DNA of 64,000 nt from Planctomycetia bacterium (GCA_030527205.1 JAUNBG010000005.1:1-64000), one strand, 5' to 3'; counted from the stretch's first letter, positions 28,901 through 37,029 are shown. Notes: generated from the sequence alone by a model not told the origin. Made by a program: numbers and translations.

Positions 28901-30992
28901 GTCTGTTTATACGCCAATCGAGACATTGCCAAAATTCCGCGTTAATCAGACAATACTGGGAGCTCAATATGATCCTCAAGTTGCCGTTGAAACGGATGGC
29001 GATTTTCATATTGTCTGGGTCAATACCTTGGATGGCTTGACTGATATTTATGGACGAAGCTATCAAAGCAATGGAACGTCTAAAACATTGCTTGGAACAA
29101 CCAACGAAGTTCTGATTAATGTAACAACCGCAAATCGCCAATTTGAGCCCGCTCTTTCCGTTTCTCCCGATGGCGGCGGATTGGTCGTTACTTATACTTC
29201 ATTTGATTCTGAGCCTTATAATTATGATGAAGACACAAATGAAAACCTGCATGACGAATCGATCCTGGCTCGCGTTTTAACAGCTTCAGCGGACGGCTTT
29301 GTTGCCATTGACAATACGACTTTGAAGGCAATGGTCAGTTATTTGACCTTATCGCCCAACGAGGAAAATAAAAATGGCGAGTTTTTAGTCAATCAGTATT
29401 ATAATAAAGACCAATATGAATCTGCGATTTCCGTTTATGGTTGCGGTTCCATTACGGATGGAACAACCAGCATTCCGTTGTTCGTCACAGCCTGGACAGG
29501 TCCAAATCCTCTTTATGGCTCTGATCTTGCGAATGACGACAATAGCGACGACAACGATACTGACGACAACACAAGCGATAATGACGATAACGAAACTTAT
29601 TCGCCAACGGATAAGGACGTCTATTTCATGACATTCCCGACGAGTACTTTTGGAAATGGTTCAAATGTTCCGAAAGTCGAGGACGGCGTTGTTTATTTGT
29701 CAACGGTATCCCGTTTCAATGAAAATGACGACGATATACAAAGCGGAGCCAATGGGTTCTATCGACCCGTTGAAACGTCAACGGACAGCAGCGGAATTGT
29801 CGTTGACACAACAACCGCCTATATCATTTCAGGAACAAATGACGATGACGTTTTGAGCGTTTCGTTCACAAATTCCGGTTGGGATATCAAACTGAACGGC
29901 ATACAAATTGAAGTTCCCTCAGGAACTAAAGAAATCGCGTTTAATGGGTTAAATGGTTCGGATAAAGTTCAATTCACAGGAACGAATCGAGCGGAAACCG
30001 TTATTATCAACGCAGCAACAGAAACCGCTTCTTTTGCTGGAATCTTCGCCGATGGTTCCGCATTTACTCTTTCCGCGTCAAAAATCGAAAAAGTTTTTGT
30101 CGATGGCCAAGCAGGTTCCGATTCCGTAACGTTGTATACTTCCCGCGGAAATGATACGATTATTGCTGAATTAGCAACTGTTGAACTTGTTTCAGCAGAA
30201 TTTGAAGCCGAAGTTTTGAACTTCGAAAAGGTCGCTTTCCGAAGCACAGCCGGCTCCGATTATCTCCTTTTGAAAGATTCAGAAGAAGATGATGTTTTGA
30301 CTTTGAGCAACAATTACGCGAAACTTGTCGCGGCTGACTATACTTTTGAAGCCAAGGGATTCAGTTCGGTTAAAGCGATTTCGTCATCTGGAAACGATTT
30401 TGTTTCCGCGTCTGGCGTTAAAAGTCTTTACAGCATTGTTGGGGCTGTCATTGCTCAAACAGCGAATTCAACCAATACAATAGTTGGTTTCGACGCAGTT
30501 TCCGCTAACGCTATTGCTGCTTCTTCCGCGACAATTTTTGGTTCGACCGGAAATGATATTTATCGCAGTTTGGCCGATTCTTCTGAATTTTTCTATTCGG
30601 ATCAAACAAAATTGACAATGAGCGGCTTTAAATCGGTTGCGATTTATGGAAATGGCGGTTATGACGTTGCGGTTATGAGCAGCGGTAACCAAAACGCAAA
30701 GTTCATCGGCAAAGAAAAAGAATGTCAGTTCGGAAATTCAAATTTCTCGAATATTCTGAATAACTTCTCTCATGTCATCGCGACGGGGTTGGAAGACGCA
30801 TTCCTTGAAGCGACTCTTTATGATACAACAGGGAATGATACATTAATCAAAAAAGACAATTCTGCAGTCATGAAGGTTAATGACAATGACCTTTATTCCC
30901 TTTTGGCCTTTGATGTTGTTAAAACACAAAATGATAAAGGAATTGGAACAGACGTCATTTTTGACGACGATGAATGGAACGTTTGGGAATAA
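19971..30992 (+). CDS. Giant planctomycete surface protein with embedded serine protease
   Basis: A 3,673-residue protein. FDPLEERQLLSLS (residues 42-54) is the planctomycete extracellular N-terminal motif, so it is exported. Repeated units of the kind PAIAMDSDGDFVVVW...GWGIYARRF recur along the chain and suggest beta-propeller- or YD-like blades. Two segments look like bacterial Ig-like domains (near 1245 and 2535). A trypsin-like domain has H1899 (TAAHVV), D1949 (DVDLAI) and S2066 (GDSGGP). Six Asp/Asn/Thr-rich linkers lie near 991, 1861, 2140, 2299, 2769 and 3188. From about 3288 the C-terminus has GNDTI/GSDSV-type repeats and ends in acidic residues. Likely an adhesin or cell-surface layer protein with self-processing capacity; that role is inference. 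Confidence 0.85.
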   Translation: MALSGTNRLWKLAEAIRDRIVEKGRLMKIKGVNPQKTRKLIFDPLEERQLLSLSVGTATDILVNTEWQDIRGNSATGYNDSGDAVVAWTAADRLSNPFYSYLNEKGIDPSSVTKIIYYPNDDYDGEQVNYPNGIDRYYYVETVDEYGDVSLNYVEDLNIYARYLTDEVQVITLPTTNVGGKFYMLYGANEVQRLSFFAATEQYTDSDYYIDDEGNIVLSQGEKISGTVDLQLYSLQNGEYISFTYQYDQNLLPEENAANLQKAIRRVDPEFADFEVTAYSDTEFDITYNYTGDFEKYKGTNVAEMKVAVGTSNFESGFIAGAIVTTISEPTLITNYSAQTSVATGIVVDSDPLVTAANIQKAFNAASGGNVLYAPTERIWVYDEATHLYISQNTPTKPLSSTGTFKTIDVKVLPVEGSGGMQFYITFTGNSGLSDQQELLISTNKTQWTGSSDFVKTIKQSSPVFRVNAPEKTEISEYSTESYYKIEVYTKDLSGQGSFKTIYNVELPEIVQTGKTNQSRPAVTMDNDGEFTIAWQSAVDDVTDTMNTYDIYARRFTVQGIVDDTEYKELVGFYVDGGWEIGSTYVPVSANDLFSSYDYGDVIQTVQGVRPLGEEFRINATTNGAQTDPAIDSDDDGNFVISWTTDGQYESYFGGIVARWYGKDGLSISGEVYVSYIDNPYGVPHYGKSQVAVSPEGYVVITYDWSNSSVYKSVYAPGSTTPFVDDELVSQDAYGSSVDFDDNGRYVLAYTSTAEEGAWPYYTDVMAQYFMISRSDDGVYSETALTGALMVNNADNSNWTDHDGDDIIYCNQSGVSVGMDADGDTFYAFQGFGIDYQSGQQIYSRNDEGDNRFDTSRDIYLTVSDFVDNNLIYGEDHAVWVNGKWAYPCKNIDLYRYLPDILERASGYIYDDEGYIINYNYGSGTDVDTYIRACLVAARKLFEADSLTEADILDKLSRLNAALEYQLQYLRGDSSGILYSRFGHSPRDITNDDNSNNTNDNDDSETETNLMETAFYVNTGFVSGTVNNARDGSNCHFYVLVPFASNLASASLTLYLERLVENRLVGAEVSVTVDAALYADTNIFDQGLFADNLASNLNDIAKYNTGWDGSFVVNVIDDINYYDGTEYEFPYSDYVNSYDWAVFEVICQQGVHDTPMQIWTTDSVAVNTADVEGYIRVLTSQTGDYGKKQINAQTSMTSSGNVIVTWQNQSDQNSYYYNNSGGGEYAALGNPETIISEQIYIRSFKESTDTAGATVTQVALADGSRIEDGDTLTSAIKNLIVTFDEELMTTETYTNAYGQLHSVDNVNNWVLQKDGVVITNAIESIQFGFSATKELARNATDPRVNKSVLTLGSNKWEAIITFADGYEPTSGTYTLALKNAVQDTSRNAMYSNGVRREGQNFEISFQVMPLNEPLGFEEFEAPQSPEQSLTDSTTANQVTRSDITSGLTADSPNTANAVASDANGNFVSVWTSEGEGIYAAVYRQYYILDATRQRVLKSEEIAKFLVAKDGQTYAESEYTDLKQASVAMDDLGRFMVVWDALDANGDRNVYARHFHFDSVGTITSLDINDFVTTDTNPFRINIETEEAQQNAAIAMDSDGDIAVVWESYEQDGSGWGIIGRRFYTDNKECVSFGRTNAQQLVTIGGTVETGASSYTISGVVNGIAFTTDTISLYQGTARNIDAIREALLAVTYTDQGQEVNVFELGDFFISAYSSNQLLIDFAGKYAYNNIDTFYGEIKTGTNTIDFSLINNGAAGAEFVVNETTANNQRFASVGMNADGSFVVSWTSWGQDQDDWYESNIYAKQFVSNHSLRNTSTVISTYNASMSDQVTPTMIVNDEDVSQYEITDQSYAGVVQILIGGTDDETNNDDTNDDNDNADTSLNGTGTLLISGCHILTAAHVVWDEAAAEAYDPSEVFIKFELEDGIVKYYEAAAIYVHPSYMGNVTTDVDLAIIQLREVAPEGVQGYDINRDSDELGQVFTKLGYGYAGQGDDTADELVVRTYGDKVRGQNVYEVTGSDVNTLYRTSGLIAYDFDDGTRKNDYFGNNLGIRDLGLGKTEAIAAPGDSGGPSLINGKIAGVTSFIVGTTDNNDETYGPTAGAVGIDVRVSTHSDWIDSILVGGMGTEFLVSTDANNTVLIDSTDDESTGDDTTDDDTTILTNDVAQNGDQIWSSVAIDSSGNFVISWTGYAQDANGDADTGTTANGLGAIYARRYFNAGASTVLTGPVFLVNDYTENDQVHSQVVMSSSGDFTIVWESYQDNQYLNDVTRIDPPASYGIYAKRFINTNVYIDALVALNTTTTTDDDTTNNDDDTNTTAIGDDNTDDDNSNDDNAADDETPIMTIFPSIPGGTTSLTIENVGTVGLEGERGSEFRINQTILANQLGGSVAMNNNGDIIFVWTDAYDQNLQGDLQYVIEWTGLDKVNFQNFYQLTLTIGDEVYTANVQLKNNAADTTQAVIDALYDNLIDSDGNVVALFDRNAGDLDKSYSENGETIIVFSSDSVQPDYLTGKMSPEMVGINAILSKTSYTQVRYRTIILSSDDMPPYVTAVDANYTVDSVEKSISLFNSKVIFAEDCGPISLTYDFSELMNSTDFMNYLRTLDSINHFEADLYISQSGQWDTGTKSVLNVSNWTLLKDGIAVTSSYIKSLAYDTSTGLLTMTFTQQLGKGVYILTLKDNVTDLFSNKLDGDYDYIEGGSFTVRFNVGISISGGSEDDTELKEDLVYSNRYYGHSQPAVASRSYTTYDPNDWTKTITSTEFVVVSTVSYTDSDTTNDTTNDDNTNDTTDDTNNSNNEYSDIVIRKYVQEDGQFIPAGTETIVNVYTNGNQMSPDVAMSDYGDYVVVWTGTGRESQMGAFARFYPDGSAQAVQVFVSSADRLCYDAKVTIDSDLGLVLITWREGSKNYTIEGDKVLGRYYNLSGKALGNQFELLNEGVFSVVDYDIDSTNIDGEDTFVVTWSVLNAESRYDKDVYAKSFQTSSVYTPIETLPKFRVNQTILGAQYDPQVAVETDGDFHIVWVNTLDGLTDIYGRSYQSNGTSKTLLGTTNEVLINVTTANRQFEPALSVSPDGGGLVVTYTSFDSEPYNYDEDTNENLHDESILARVLTASADGFVAIDNTTLKAMVSYLTLSPNEENKNGEFLVNQYYNKDQYESAISVYGCGSITDGTTSIPLFVTAWTGPNPLYGSDLANDDNSDDNDTDDNTSDNDDNETYSPTDKDVYFMTFPTSTFGNGSNVPKVEDGVVYLSTVSRFNENDDDIQSGANGFYRPVETSTDSSGIVVDTTTAYIISGTNDDDVLSVSFTNSGWDIKLNGIQIEVPSGTKEIAFNGLNGSDKVQFTGTNRAETVIINAATETASFAGIFADGSAFTLSASKIEKVFVDGQAGSDSVTLYTSRGNDTIIAELATVELVSAEFEAEVLNFEKVAFRSTAGSDYLLLKDSEEDDVLTLSNNYAKLVAADYTFEAKGFSSVKAISSSGNDFVSASGVKSLYSIVGAVIAQTANSTNTIVGFDAVSANAIAASSATIFGSTGNDIYRSLADSSEFFYSDQTKLTMSGFKSVAIYGNGGYDVAVMSSGNQNAKFIGKEKECQFGNSNFSNILNNFSHVIATGLEDAFLEATLYDTTGNDTLIKKDNSAVMKVNDNDLYSLLAFDVVKTQNDKGIGTDVIFDDDEWNVWE

Positions 30993-31066
30993 TCTGACTT
31001 TTGCGATCCCTCATCAAATGAATCAATTTGTCGGGGGATTGCTCATTCTTTGACGGATTGATTTTT

Positions 31067-31117
31067 GGGCTTTTTCCAAACATTTCAACCGAAGTTTGGA
31101 AATTTTGCCCTTTTTTT
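31067..31117 (+). terminator. Terminator of the giant surface protein gene
   Basis: GGGC (31067) pairs with GCCC (31107-31110) and CCAAAC (31076-31081) with GTTTGG (31094-31099), followed by seven T. It lies 75 bp after the stop codon. Confidence 0.75.
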
Positions 31118-31315
31118 ATTTTGTGAAGAAAAAAATTTTTTGCCCAAAATGAGCCGTTCGTTAAATTGTTCCTCTCCAGTTTATTTTGAATAAGTCCTCT
31201 GTTTTTAAACAATATTTCTTGTTTTGTTGACTGGTTCAAGATTCTATTCTTTTTGAGAATTGATCGTTTTAAAACATTTTGCGCTTGCGATCCTTTAACT
31301 TTATTTTTCGCATTT

Positions 31316-31410
31316 ATGTTCAAACCTGATTGCAAACAGGATCGTTGGTTCGCAAGTCCAGTTTAAAAAGGTTGAAGCTCGTTGTCCTTGTCGGCAACGA
31401 AATATTTCCC
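31316..31410 (+). repeat. Dispersed repeat family B, diverged copy B6
   Basis: Opens TATGTTCAAACCTGATTGCA and has TTGGTTCGCAAGTCCAG, as in B1 and B7. The 3' half (GAAGCTCGTTGTC...AACGAAATATTTCC) matches only loosely. It lies upstream of the Nudix-like gene. Confidence 0.55.
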
Positions 31411-31467
31411 ATTTCGTTATTACAAAAATGAGTTATCGCGTAAGTTAATTTTATAACAGGAAAAGTC

Positions 31468-32106
31468 ATGTCAAAAAAGGAAGAACAGATTTTGGTTGTT
31501 CCGACTTCGTTATTTCATCAGTTGGGACATTTTCAGGGATTCTCGACAAACGTCGAACTTTATCAAAAAACGCTTTTAGCCCCGGAGAATATATCGGCGC
31601 GACCGCGAGGAGAAATGGAAACAAATCCAAATTTCAAACAATTGATTCCTTATATGATTTTTTGTTATACGGATTCGCAAAATGGCGAAACGTCAATTTT
31701 TACTTATATCCGAGGAAAAGGCCAAGGCGAAAAACGACTTCATAGCAAAATGAGTCTTGGCATCGGGGGACATTTAAATGTTCAAGATTTTGATCAAAGC
31801 GAAAAAATGTCTTGTCGCAATTTTTATGAGGAAGGAAAAAATCGCGAATTGCATGAAGAAGTTCAAATCGAATCGCAATGGACAGAATCTTGCGTCGGTT
31901 TGATAAACGACGACGAAAATGAAGTCGGAAAGGTTCATTTAGGAATTGTTCATCGTTTTGATCTTGTTCAACCCAAAATGCAAGCCAATGAAACTGAACT
32001 TGTTGAATCAGGATTTCGATCAGTTCAGGAACTTTTAACGTTTCCAGAAGATCAATTCGAGAGCTGGTCCGCAATTTGTCTGAATGCATTATTTCGAAAA
32101 CGTTGA
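31468..32106 (+). CDS. Nudix-superfamily protein
   Basis: A 212-residue cytoplasmic protein. The stretch from GIGGHLN (about residue 95) to GKNRELHEEVQIE (about 122-134) fits an expanded Nudix box, with the REL-x-EE helix that binds the divalent metal. The spacing between the Gly-rich part and the helix is longer than in classical Nudix enzymes, so the substrate, a nucleoside diphosphate derivative in most relatives, cannot be predicted. A start with AGGAAAA upstream supports the ATG. It stands alone between repeat B6 and the convergent priA. Confidence 0.75.
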   Translation: MSKKEEQILVVPTSLFHQLGHFQGFSTNVELYQKTLLAPENISARPRGEMETNPNFKQLIPYMIFCYTDSQNGETSIFTYIRGKGQGEKRLHSKMSLGIGGHLNVQDFDQSEKMSCRNFYEEGKNRELHEEVQIESQWTESCVGLINDDENEVGKVHLGIVHRFDLVQPKMQANETELVESGFRSVQELLTFPEDQFESWSAICLNALFRKR

Positions 32107-32240
32107 TTCCGGATCAAATTGCAAGCAGAATAAGCCATTGATTTTCTTCCTATCAGTCCGTTATTGTCGCTTATTCGAACGGCAAATTGAGATTTTCAAC
32201 GGCTTGAATTGAACGGTTATTGATTCATTTGATCAAACAA

Positions 32241-34739
32241 TTATAACATATCCAACGGATCAACATCGACAATCCATTGAACATCGGTCGGCGTTTTCAT
32301 TTTTTTCTCTGACATCAAACGAAATGCCCCTCGAATCAGTTCGGGATCGTTTGCGAGAATTTGAATATGAAAACGATAATTTCCTCGCAATTTAACGAAA
32401 GGGGCAGGGGCAGGTCCGCGTAATTTGGCTTGAAGTTTGAGTTCCATTTGATTCGTTGGTCGATTTCGATCGAATGAAGAAAAGATAAAACGATTTTGTT
32501 GCAATAACTCATTAACTGTTTGAATAGAAAGTTGAATCTCTTGAGCAAGTTGTTTGGCAAATTGAATCGTCTCCAATTCATTCGGTCCGCGAATAACCAA
32601 ACGAATCATTGTTGAATAAGGGGGATATCCCAAGCCTTTTCGTTGTTGAAGTTCATATTGAACAAATTGTCGATAATTATGAGAACTTGCCGCAATAATG
32701 GCAGGTTCATCGGGGCTAAACGTTTGAACAATGACTTTTCCCCCTTTTTCTCCGCGTCCAGTTCGACCAGCGACTTGCGTAATTAAATGAAAAGTTCTTT
32801 CCGCAGCGCGAAAATCCGGAAGATGAAGGGCTGTATCCGCATTAATAACGCCGACAAGCGTCACATTAGGAAAATGAAGACCTTTTGCAATCATTTGCGT
32901 TCCGACCAAAATGCGATATTGCCCGTCCCGGAATGATTCCAAAGCGCGTTCATGCGTTCCGTGTCCTTGCATTGTATCGGTATCCATTCGCAAAACAGGA
33001 ACGTTTGGAAAACGTCCTTCTAATTCCTGTTGCAAACGTTGCGTTCCGAATCCGGAATAACGAATGCCAAAAAAACCGCATTTCGGACATTTTGACGGCG
33101 CTGGAATCTGATAGTCGCAATAATGGCAAAGCGCGATTTGTTGCGTTAAATGATGCGTTAGAGCAACGTCGCAATCGGGGCATTTTAAAACTTCGCCGCA
33201 AGCCGGACATTGAATATGGGTCGAATAACCTCGCCGATTGAGGAATAAAATGATTTGACCGTCATGACGAAGCGCCTCTTTAATCCCTTGAAATAAATAT
33301 TGATGAATGGCGCCTCGAGTAAAACCAGCAACGGCCTGACTTCTTAAATCGACAATTTGAACTTTGGGGAGCGGCAAATCCAAAACGCGTCTCGGTAACG
33401 AAAGAAGTTGATATTCTCCCGTCTCTTGGCGAAACCAACTTTCCAAAGCAGGCGTTGCGGAACCCAAAATCAATGGAATGTTTTCCTGTTTCGCTCGAAA
33501 TTCCGCAACCTCTCTTGCATGATAACGGGGCGCAACGTCCTGTTTGAATGAATTTTCATGTTCTTCATCAATAATAATGAGTCCCAAATGAGGCAAGGGA
33601 GCAAAAATGGCGCTTCGAGCTCCAATGACAACTTGAACCTTGCCCGAGGCAATCCGATTCCATTCAAAATGACGTTCCGAATCGGTTAAATGACTATGCA
33701 GAACAGCAATGTTGTCAAATCTCTGTTTGAAACGATTGACCGTCTGGGGAGTTAAACTGATTTCGGGGACAAGAACAATTGCCTGTTTCCCATAAGAGAC
33801 GATTTCATTGATTGCCTGAATATAAACTTCGGTTTTGCCGCTTCCGGTTACTCCATGAAGCAAAAAAGTTTGAGATTTTTGTTGACGAATTGCCATTAAA
33901 ATGAGATTCAAAACATTTGTTTGATCCGCATTTAAAACGAGCGGTTTTGTTCGAGGAACCGGCATTAACAACTCTTCGTTTAAATGGCTTTGTCGTCGAA
34001 CATATAACTTTTTAAGAAGTCCAAGTTTTTTAAGTTTATTGATCGGAACCGTCGAGCATTTGGCCATTCGAGTCAATTCGGAAAGCGTCATCGGTTCTTC
34101 CGCTTTTTGTAAAATCTCGAAGACATAACGTTGCTTGGGCGTTAAAAGTTCAATTTTTTGGGAATCATTGATCTTTTGGATTTCGAAAATTTTTTGATCG
34201 GCATTTTCAATTATTGTATAAACGGCAGTTAATCGAGTTCCTGCCTGATCTCGAACGCCCGCAGGAAGGACCGCGTCTAAAACCAATCCCAACGGACAAA
34301 GATAACGTTCCGATATCCATTGGGTCAACAGAATCATTTTCGGCGATAAAAGCGGTCGTTCGTCGATAATCTCCAAAACATATTTCAAGGCGAACGATTT
34401 TTGATTTGTTTTGGCAAAAGAAGAATTTCCATTAAGCGAGTCATTTTGATCGATTAATGAATCATTCAACGATAAATTATTTTTTGAACATAATGAATCA
34501 GATTTCAATTCAACGGAAATGCAATAAACAACAACGGGTCGATTTGCTTTTCCCAACGGAACCAAAAGGCGTTGTCCAGCCTTAACCCGATCAAGCAAAT
34601 GATCTGGAATGCGATAATCAAAAATGCCGTCGAGTCCTGTTGCGAAAACGACTTTAGCGATCCAGCAATTCTTCTTGTCATCGTTTTCCCAATTAATTAA
34701 ATCAAACGATTCCTCATCGAAAAAAGTTCTCTGTTTCAT
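32241..34739 (-). CDS. priA: Primosomal helicase PriA
   Basis: An 832-residue replication-restart helicase of superfamily 2. Walker A GVTGSGKTE lies near residues 296-304, the Walker B box IIIDEEH near 393, and GSATPALES follows. The zinc-binding insert has paired cysteines CPACGEVLKCPDCD and CHYCDYQIPAPSKCPKCGF (about 508-555), then helicase motifs GTQMIAKGLHFP and QVAGRTGRGEKGG. The 3'-DNA-binding N-terminal domain carries a polar Asn/Ser insert (about residues 78-108) absent from typical PriA. It starts 6 bp after the oxidoreductase gene, indicating co-transcription. Confidence 0.97.
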   Translation of the reverse strand: MKQRTFFDEESFDLINWENDDKKNCWIAKVVFATGLDGIFDYRIPDHLLDRVKAGQRLLVPLGKANRPVVVYCISVELKSDSLCSKNNLSLNDSLIDQNDSLNGNSSFAKTNQKSFALKYVLEIIDERPLLSPKMILLTQWISERYLCPLGLVLDAVLPAGVRDQAGTRLTAVYTIIENADQKIFEIQKINDSQKIELLTPKQRYVFEILQKAEEPMTLSELTRMAKCSTVPINKLKKLGLLKKLYVRRQSHLNEELLMPVPRTKPLVLNADQTNVLNLILMAIRQQKSQTFLLHGVTGSGKTEVYIQAINEIVSYGKQAIVLVPEISLTPQTVNRFKQRFDNIAVLHSHLTDSERHFEWNRIASGKVQVVIGARSAIFAPLPHLGLIIIDEEHENSFKQDVAPRYHAREVAEFRAKQENIPLILGSATPALESWFRQETGEYQLLSLPRRVLDLPLPKVQIVDLRSQAVAGFTRGAIHQYLFQGIKEALRHDGQIILFLNRRGYSTHIQCPACGEVLKCPDCDVALTHHLTQQIALCHYCDYQIPAPSKCPKCGFFGIRYSGFGTQRLQQELEGRFPNVPVLRMDTDTMQGHGTHERALESFRDGQYRILVGTQMIAKGLHFPNVTLVGVINADTALHLPDFRAAERTFHLITQVAGRTGRGEKGGKVIVQTFSPDEPAIIAASSHNYRQFVQYELQQRKGLGYPPYSTMIRLVIRGPNELETIQFAKQLAQEIQLSIQTVNELLQQNRFIFSSFDRNRPTNQMELKLQAKLRGPAPAPFVKLRGNYRFHIQILANDPELIRGAFRLMSEKKMKTPTDVQWIVDVDPLDML

Positions 34740-34745
34740 AAAAAA

Positions 34746-35969
34746 TCAATTATCCGTCAATACCGGAGTCCAAAGTCGCGATTGGCAAGATTTTGCAACG
34801 GCATCCAAAGCTGATTGAATGCGAATTCCCTGCAAAAGGCTGGGATTGCCTGGTCTATTGTTCGCAATATCGTTAAGAAAATTTGACAGCGACGCAATAT
34901 GAGCGCGGATCCAACCAGTCGAAGATTTATGAGACGGAAAATCTGCGTCGGGAAACTCATAACGACCCCCGCAAGGAATTTGAAGCCAACCGGAATAACC
35001 GCCAAACGGTCGATCAGAAAGAGTCGCGTCAAAAAATTCGAGATAATGCGGATTCATTAAAGAAAAACGCAAGGCTCCTTTTTCTCCATGAATTTCGAGT
35101 CTTAAATCGTCTTCGCAACCTGTTGCCAACTTGCTCGCTTCAATAACGCCTTGGACAGGCGAAAACAGGGGATCTGAAGAAGCAGGGGGATTTAAAAGGC
35201 CGCGAGTTAAAATCGAGACCGAATCTTCCGATTCAACCGTTTGATAATAAGTTGCATTGGACACATTTTTAGCGGAAGCTAAGGGAAGAGGTCGATTTGG
35301 ATAAGCGATAATGGAATCGGCCAACAATTCTTCAGGAAGACCAATCAGAAAATCAACCAAATCCAACAAATGCGAAACGAGATCGCGAATAGCGCCGCCG
35401 GACTCGCCATGCTTCCATTTAAAAGGGGTTTGTCGGGAAATATTGCTCGCATGATAATAGCCAATGCGATATTGAAAAATTCGTCCAATGCGATTTTCAT
35501 CTAAAATCTGTTTCATTCGTTTTATTGCAGAAAAAAAACGGAGATGAAATGTCATTTGCGAGGTTTTTGTATAAAGACGTTTTCCTTGAGAATCTGTCCG
35601 AGAGAGTTCCGCATCGATTTTTTTTGCTTCATTCAAAGAAACAACCAGCGGTTTATCGCAATAAATATTTTTATTCTGTCGAATTGCGGAAAGTAAAGCG
35701 GGAAAATGTTGATCATTGGGCGAACAAATATGAACGATATCGATATCAGGATTTTCTGTTATTTCTTTGAAATTGGTTGTTGCAAAATCGCAACCGATGA
35801 TTCTTTTCGCTTTTTCCGCTGTTTCCTTATGAATCGTTGCAACGGAAGTAATCTGACAGCGAATGGGAAGCAGCGGCGCATAATAGGACATTGCCTGATG
35901 AGCAAAGGCATGAACCTTGCCGATCATACCAAAACCAATGATTCCGACGCGAAGCGGATTTTCACTCAT
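34746..35969 (-). CDS. Gfo/Idh/MocA-family oxidoreductase
   Basis: A 407-residue NAD(P)-dependent dehydrogenase. The N-terminal Rossmann domain begins RVGIIGFGMIGKVHA. DIVHICSPNDQHFP and IYCDKPLVVSLNEAKK provide the conserved E/DKP motif with the catalytic-region Lys, and YHASNISRQTPFKWKHGESG followed by GAIRDLVSHLLDL lies at the substrate side. Family members act on sugars or their derivatives; the substrate is unknown. The ATG has AAGGGA five bases upstream. It is the first gene of a tight pair with priA, which is unusual company and probably not functional. Confidence 0.93.
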   Translation of the reverse strand: MSENPLRVGIIGFGMIGKVHAFAHQAMSYYAPLLPIRCQITSVATIHKETAEKAKRIIGCDFATTNFKEITENPDIDIVHICSPNDQHFPALLSAIRQNKNIYCDKPLVVSLNEAKKIDAELSRTDSQGKRLYTKTSQMTFHLRFFSAIKRMKQILDENRIGRIFQYRIGYYHASNISRQTPFKWKHGESGGAIRDLVSHLLDLVDFLIGLPEELLADSIIAYPNRPLPLASAKNVSNATYYQTVESEDSVSILTRGLLNPPASSDPLFSPVQGVIEASKLATGCEDDLRLEIHGEKGALRFSLMNPHYLEFFDATLSDRPFGGYSGWLQIPCGGRYEFPDADFPSHKSSTGWIRAHIASLSNFLNDIANNRPGNPSLLQGIRIQSALDAVAKSCQSRLWTPVLTDN

Positions 35970-36252
35970 TTTTTTCCCTTATTCATTGTTCGACAGATAT
36001 TATTAAAAAGAAACGTCTTATTTAATAAGATTTTATACGAAATTGCTTTTCCGTTAACAAGTCGAATTCCAAAAAACTGATATTCTTCGGTTTTGTCAAT
36101 AAATTTTTTCAAAAAAAAGAAGAAATGGTCAAACTGGTCTTTACTCAATCAGGAAAATAATTCAAAATACGCAAAAGTTCAATTAAGGTCAGGGAAGATC
36201 TGTTTCAAAAAAGTCGAACTGACGTCATTTGATTCATGCCAGGAGAGCAAAA

Positions 36253-37029
36253 GTGAAAAAATTACATTGGGAATCCCTCTTATTATTGTGCGTTTTGGTT
36301 TTTTTGCCCCGTAATTCTTATGGTCAGCAGCAGCAACAACAATTGCAGCAACAACAACGTTCGCCCCTTCTTGTTGCCGTTATTGATGTTCAAAGCGTTT
36401 TACAAAATCATCCGGCCATAACGGATGAAATCCCGATTCTTCAACAACAGTTCCAAAAAGAGGTTGCTAAAGCGTCTCAGATCGAACAAAACTGTCAAAA
36501 GAATGTTGAAAAATTGCAAACGGAATATAAAATCGGTTCCCCGGAATATGAAAATGCGCTTCGACCAATTCGAGATCAACTTCGCAATCTTGAAGTTGAA
36601 CTTCAGGAAAAACAGACCGGATATTTGAATCAGATATCTAAAATCCGTTATAAGGTTTTTATGGATGTTCAGTCAGCTATTCAAGAAGTTGCCGTTCAAT
36701 CAGGAATTCTTGTTGTTCATTTGAAGCTCAAAATGGATCGAACGAATGTTTCTGAAGAAGTTGCAACCTTACAGGAAGCCGATAACAATGTTGTCGTTTG
36801 GAATCATCCGAAATGCGATATAACAGAAATGGTCAAAAATCAATTGGCTCAAAATGTTGGAACACCGAAAACCAAAGCGGGCGGTCCATTGGAAAATATG
36901 GCCGGAAATATTCGACCGAGCGGTCCTCAACAAAATTTGCAAACGTTTGGAAACAATCTGAATAATGGAGCCAATAATGGGCGTCCAGCAATGGCAAGTC
37001 AACCGAACGCGAATAATCGAATGCAATAA
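36253..37029 (+). CDS. OmpH/Skp-like periplasmic chaperone
   Basis: A 259-residue exported protein. The signal peptide is KKLHWESLLLLCVLVFLPRN with cleavage near SYG, followed by a glutamine run. VAVIDVQSVLQNHPAI opens the OmpH/Skp domain. A long coiled-coil stretch (about residues 55-125, rich in Gln, Glu and Lys) forms the tentacles, and the sheet closes with SGILVVHLKL. Skp holds outer-membrane proteins on their way to the Bam complex. The Asn/Gly/Gln-rich tail after residue 210 is not part of the fold. GTG at 36253 is chosen for its AGGAG site at 36241-36245. It lies before lpxC, a common skp neighbour. Confidence 0.85.
   Translation: MKKLHWESLLLLCVLVFLPRNSYGQQQQQQLQQQQRSPLLVAVIDVQSVLQNHPAITDEIPILQQQFQKEVAKASQIEQNCQKNVEKLQTEYKIGSPEYENALRPIRDQLRNLEVELQEKQTGYLNQISKIRYKVFMDVQSAIQEVAVQSGILVVHLKLKMDRTNVSEEVATLQEADNNVVVWNHPKCDITEMVKNQLAQNVGTPKTKAGGPLENMAGNIRPSGPQQNLQTFGNNLNNGANNGRPAMASQPNANNRMQ

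Noticed and set aside
22943..29603. D/N/T tracts of the giant gene as a CRISPR or tandem-repeat locus
   Set aside because: They are in frame, unequal in length and lack regular spacers.
30955..31335. Minus-strand frame of 126 codons after the giant gene
   Set aside because: It overlaps the giant gene's end and its terminator hairpin, and the Lys/Asn-rich translation has no protein-like pattern.
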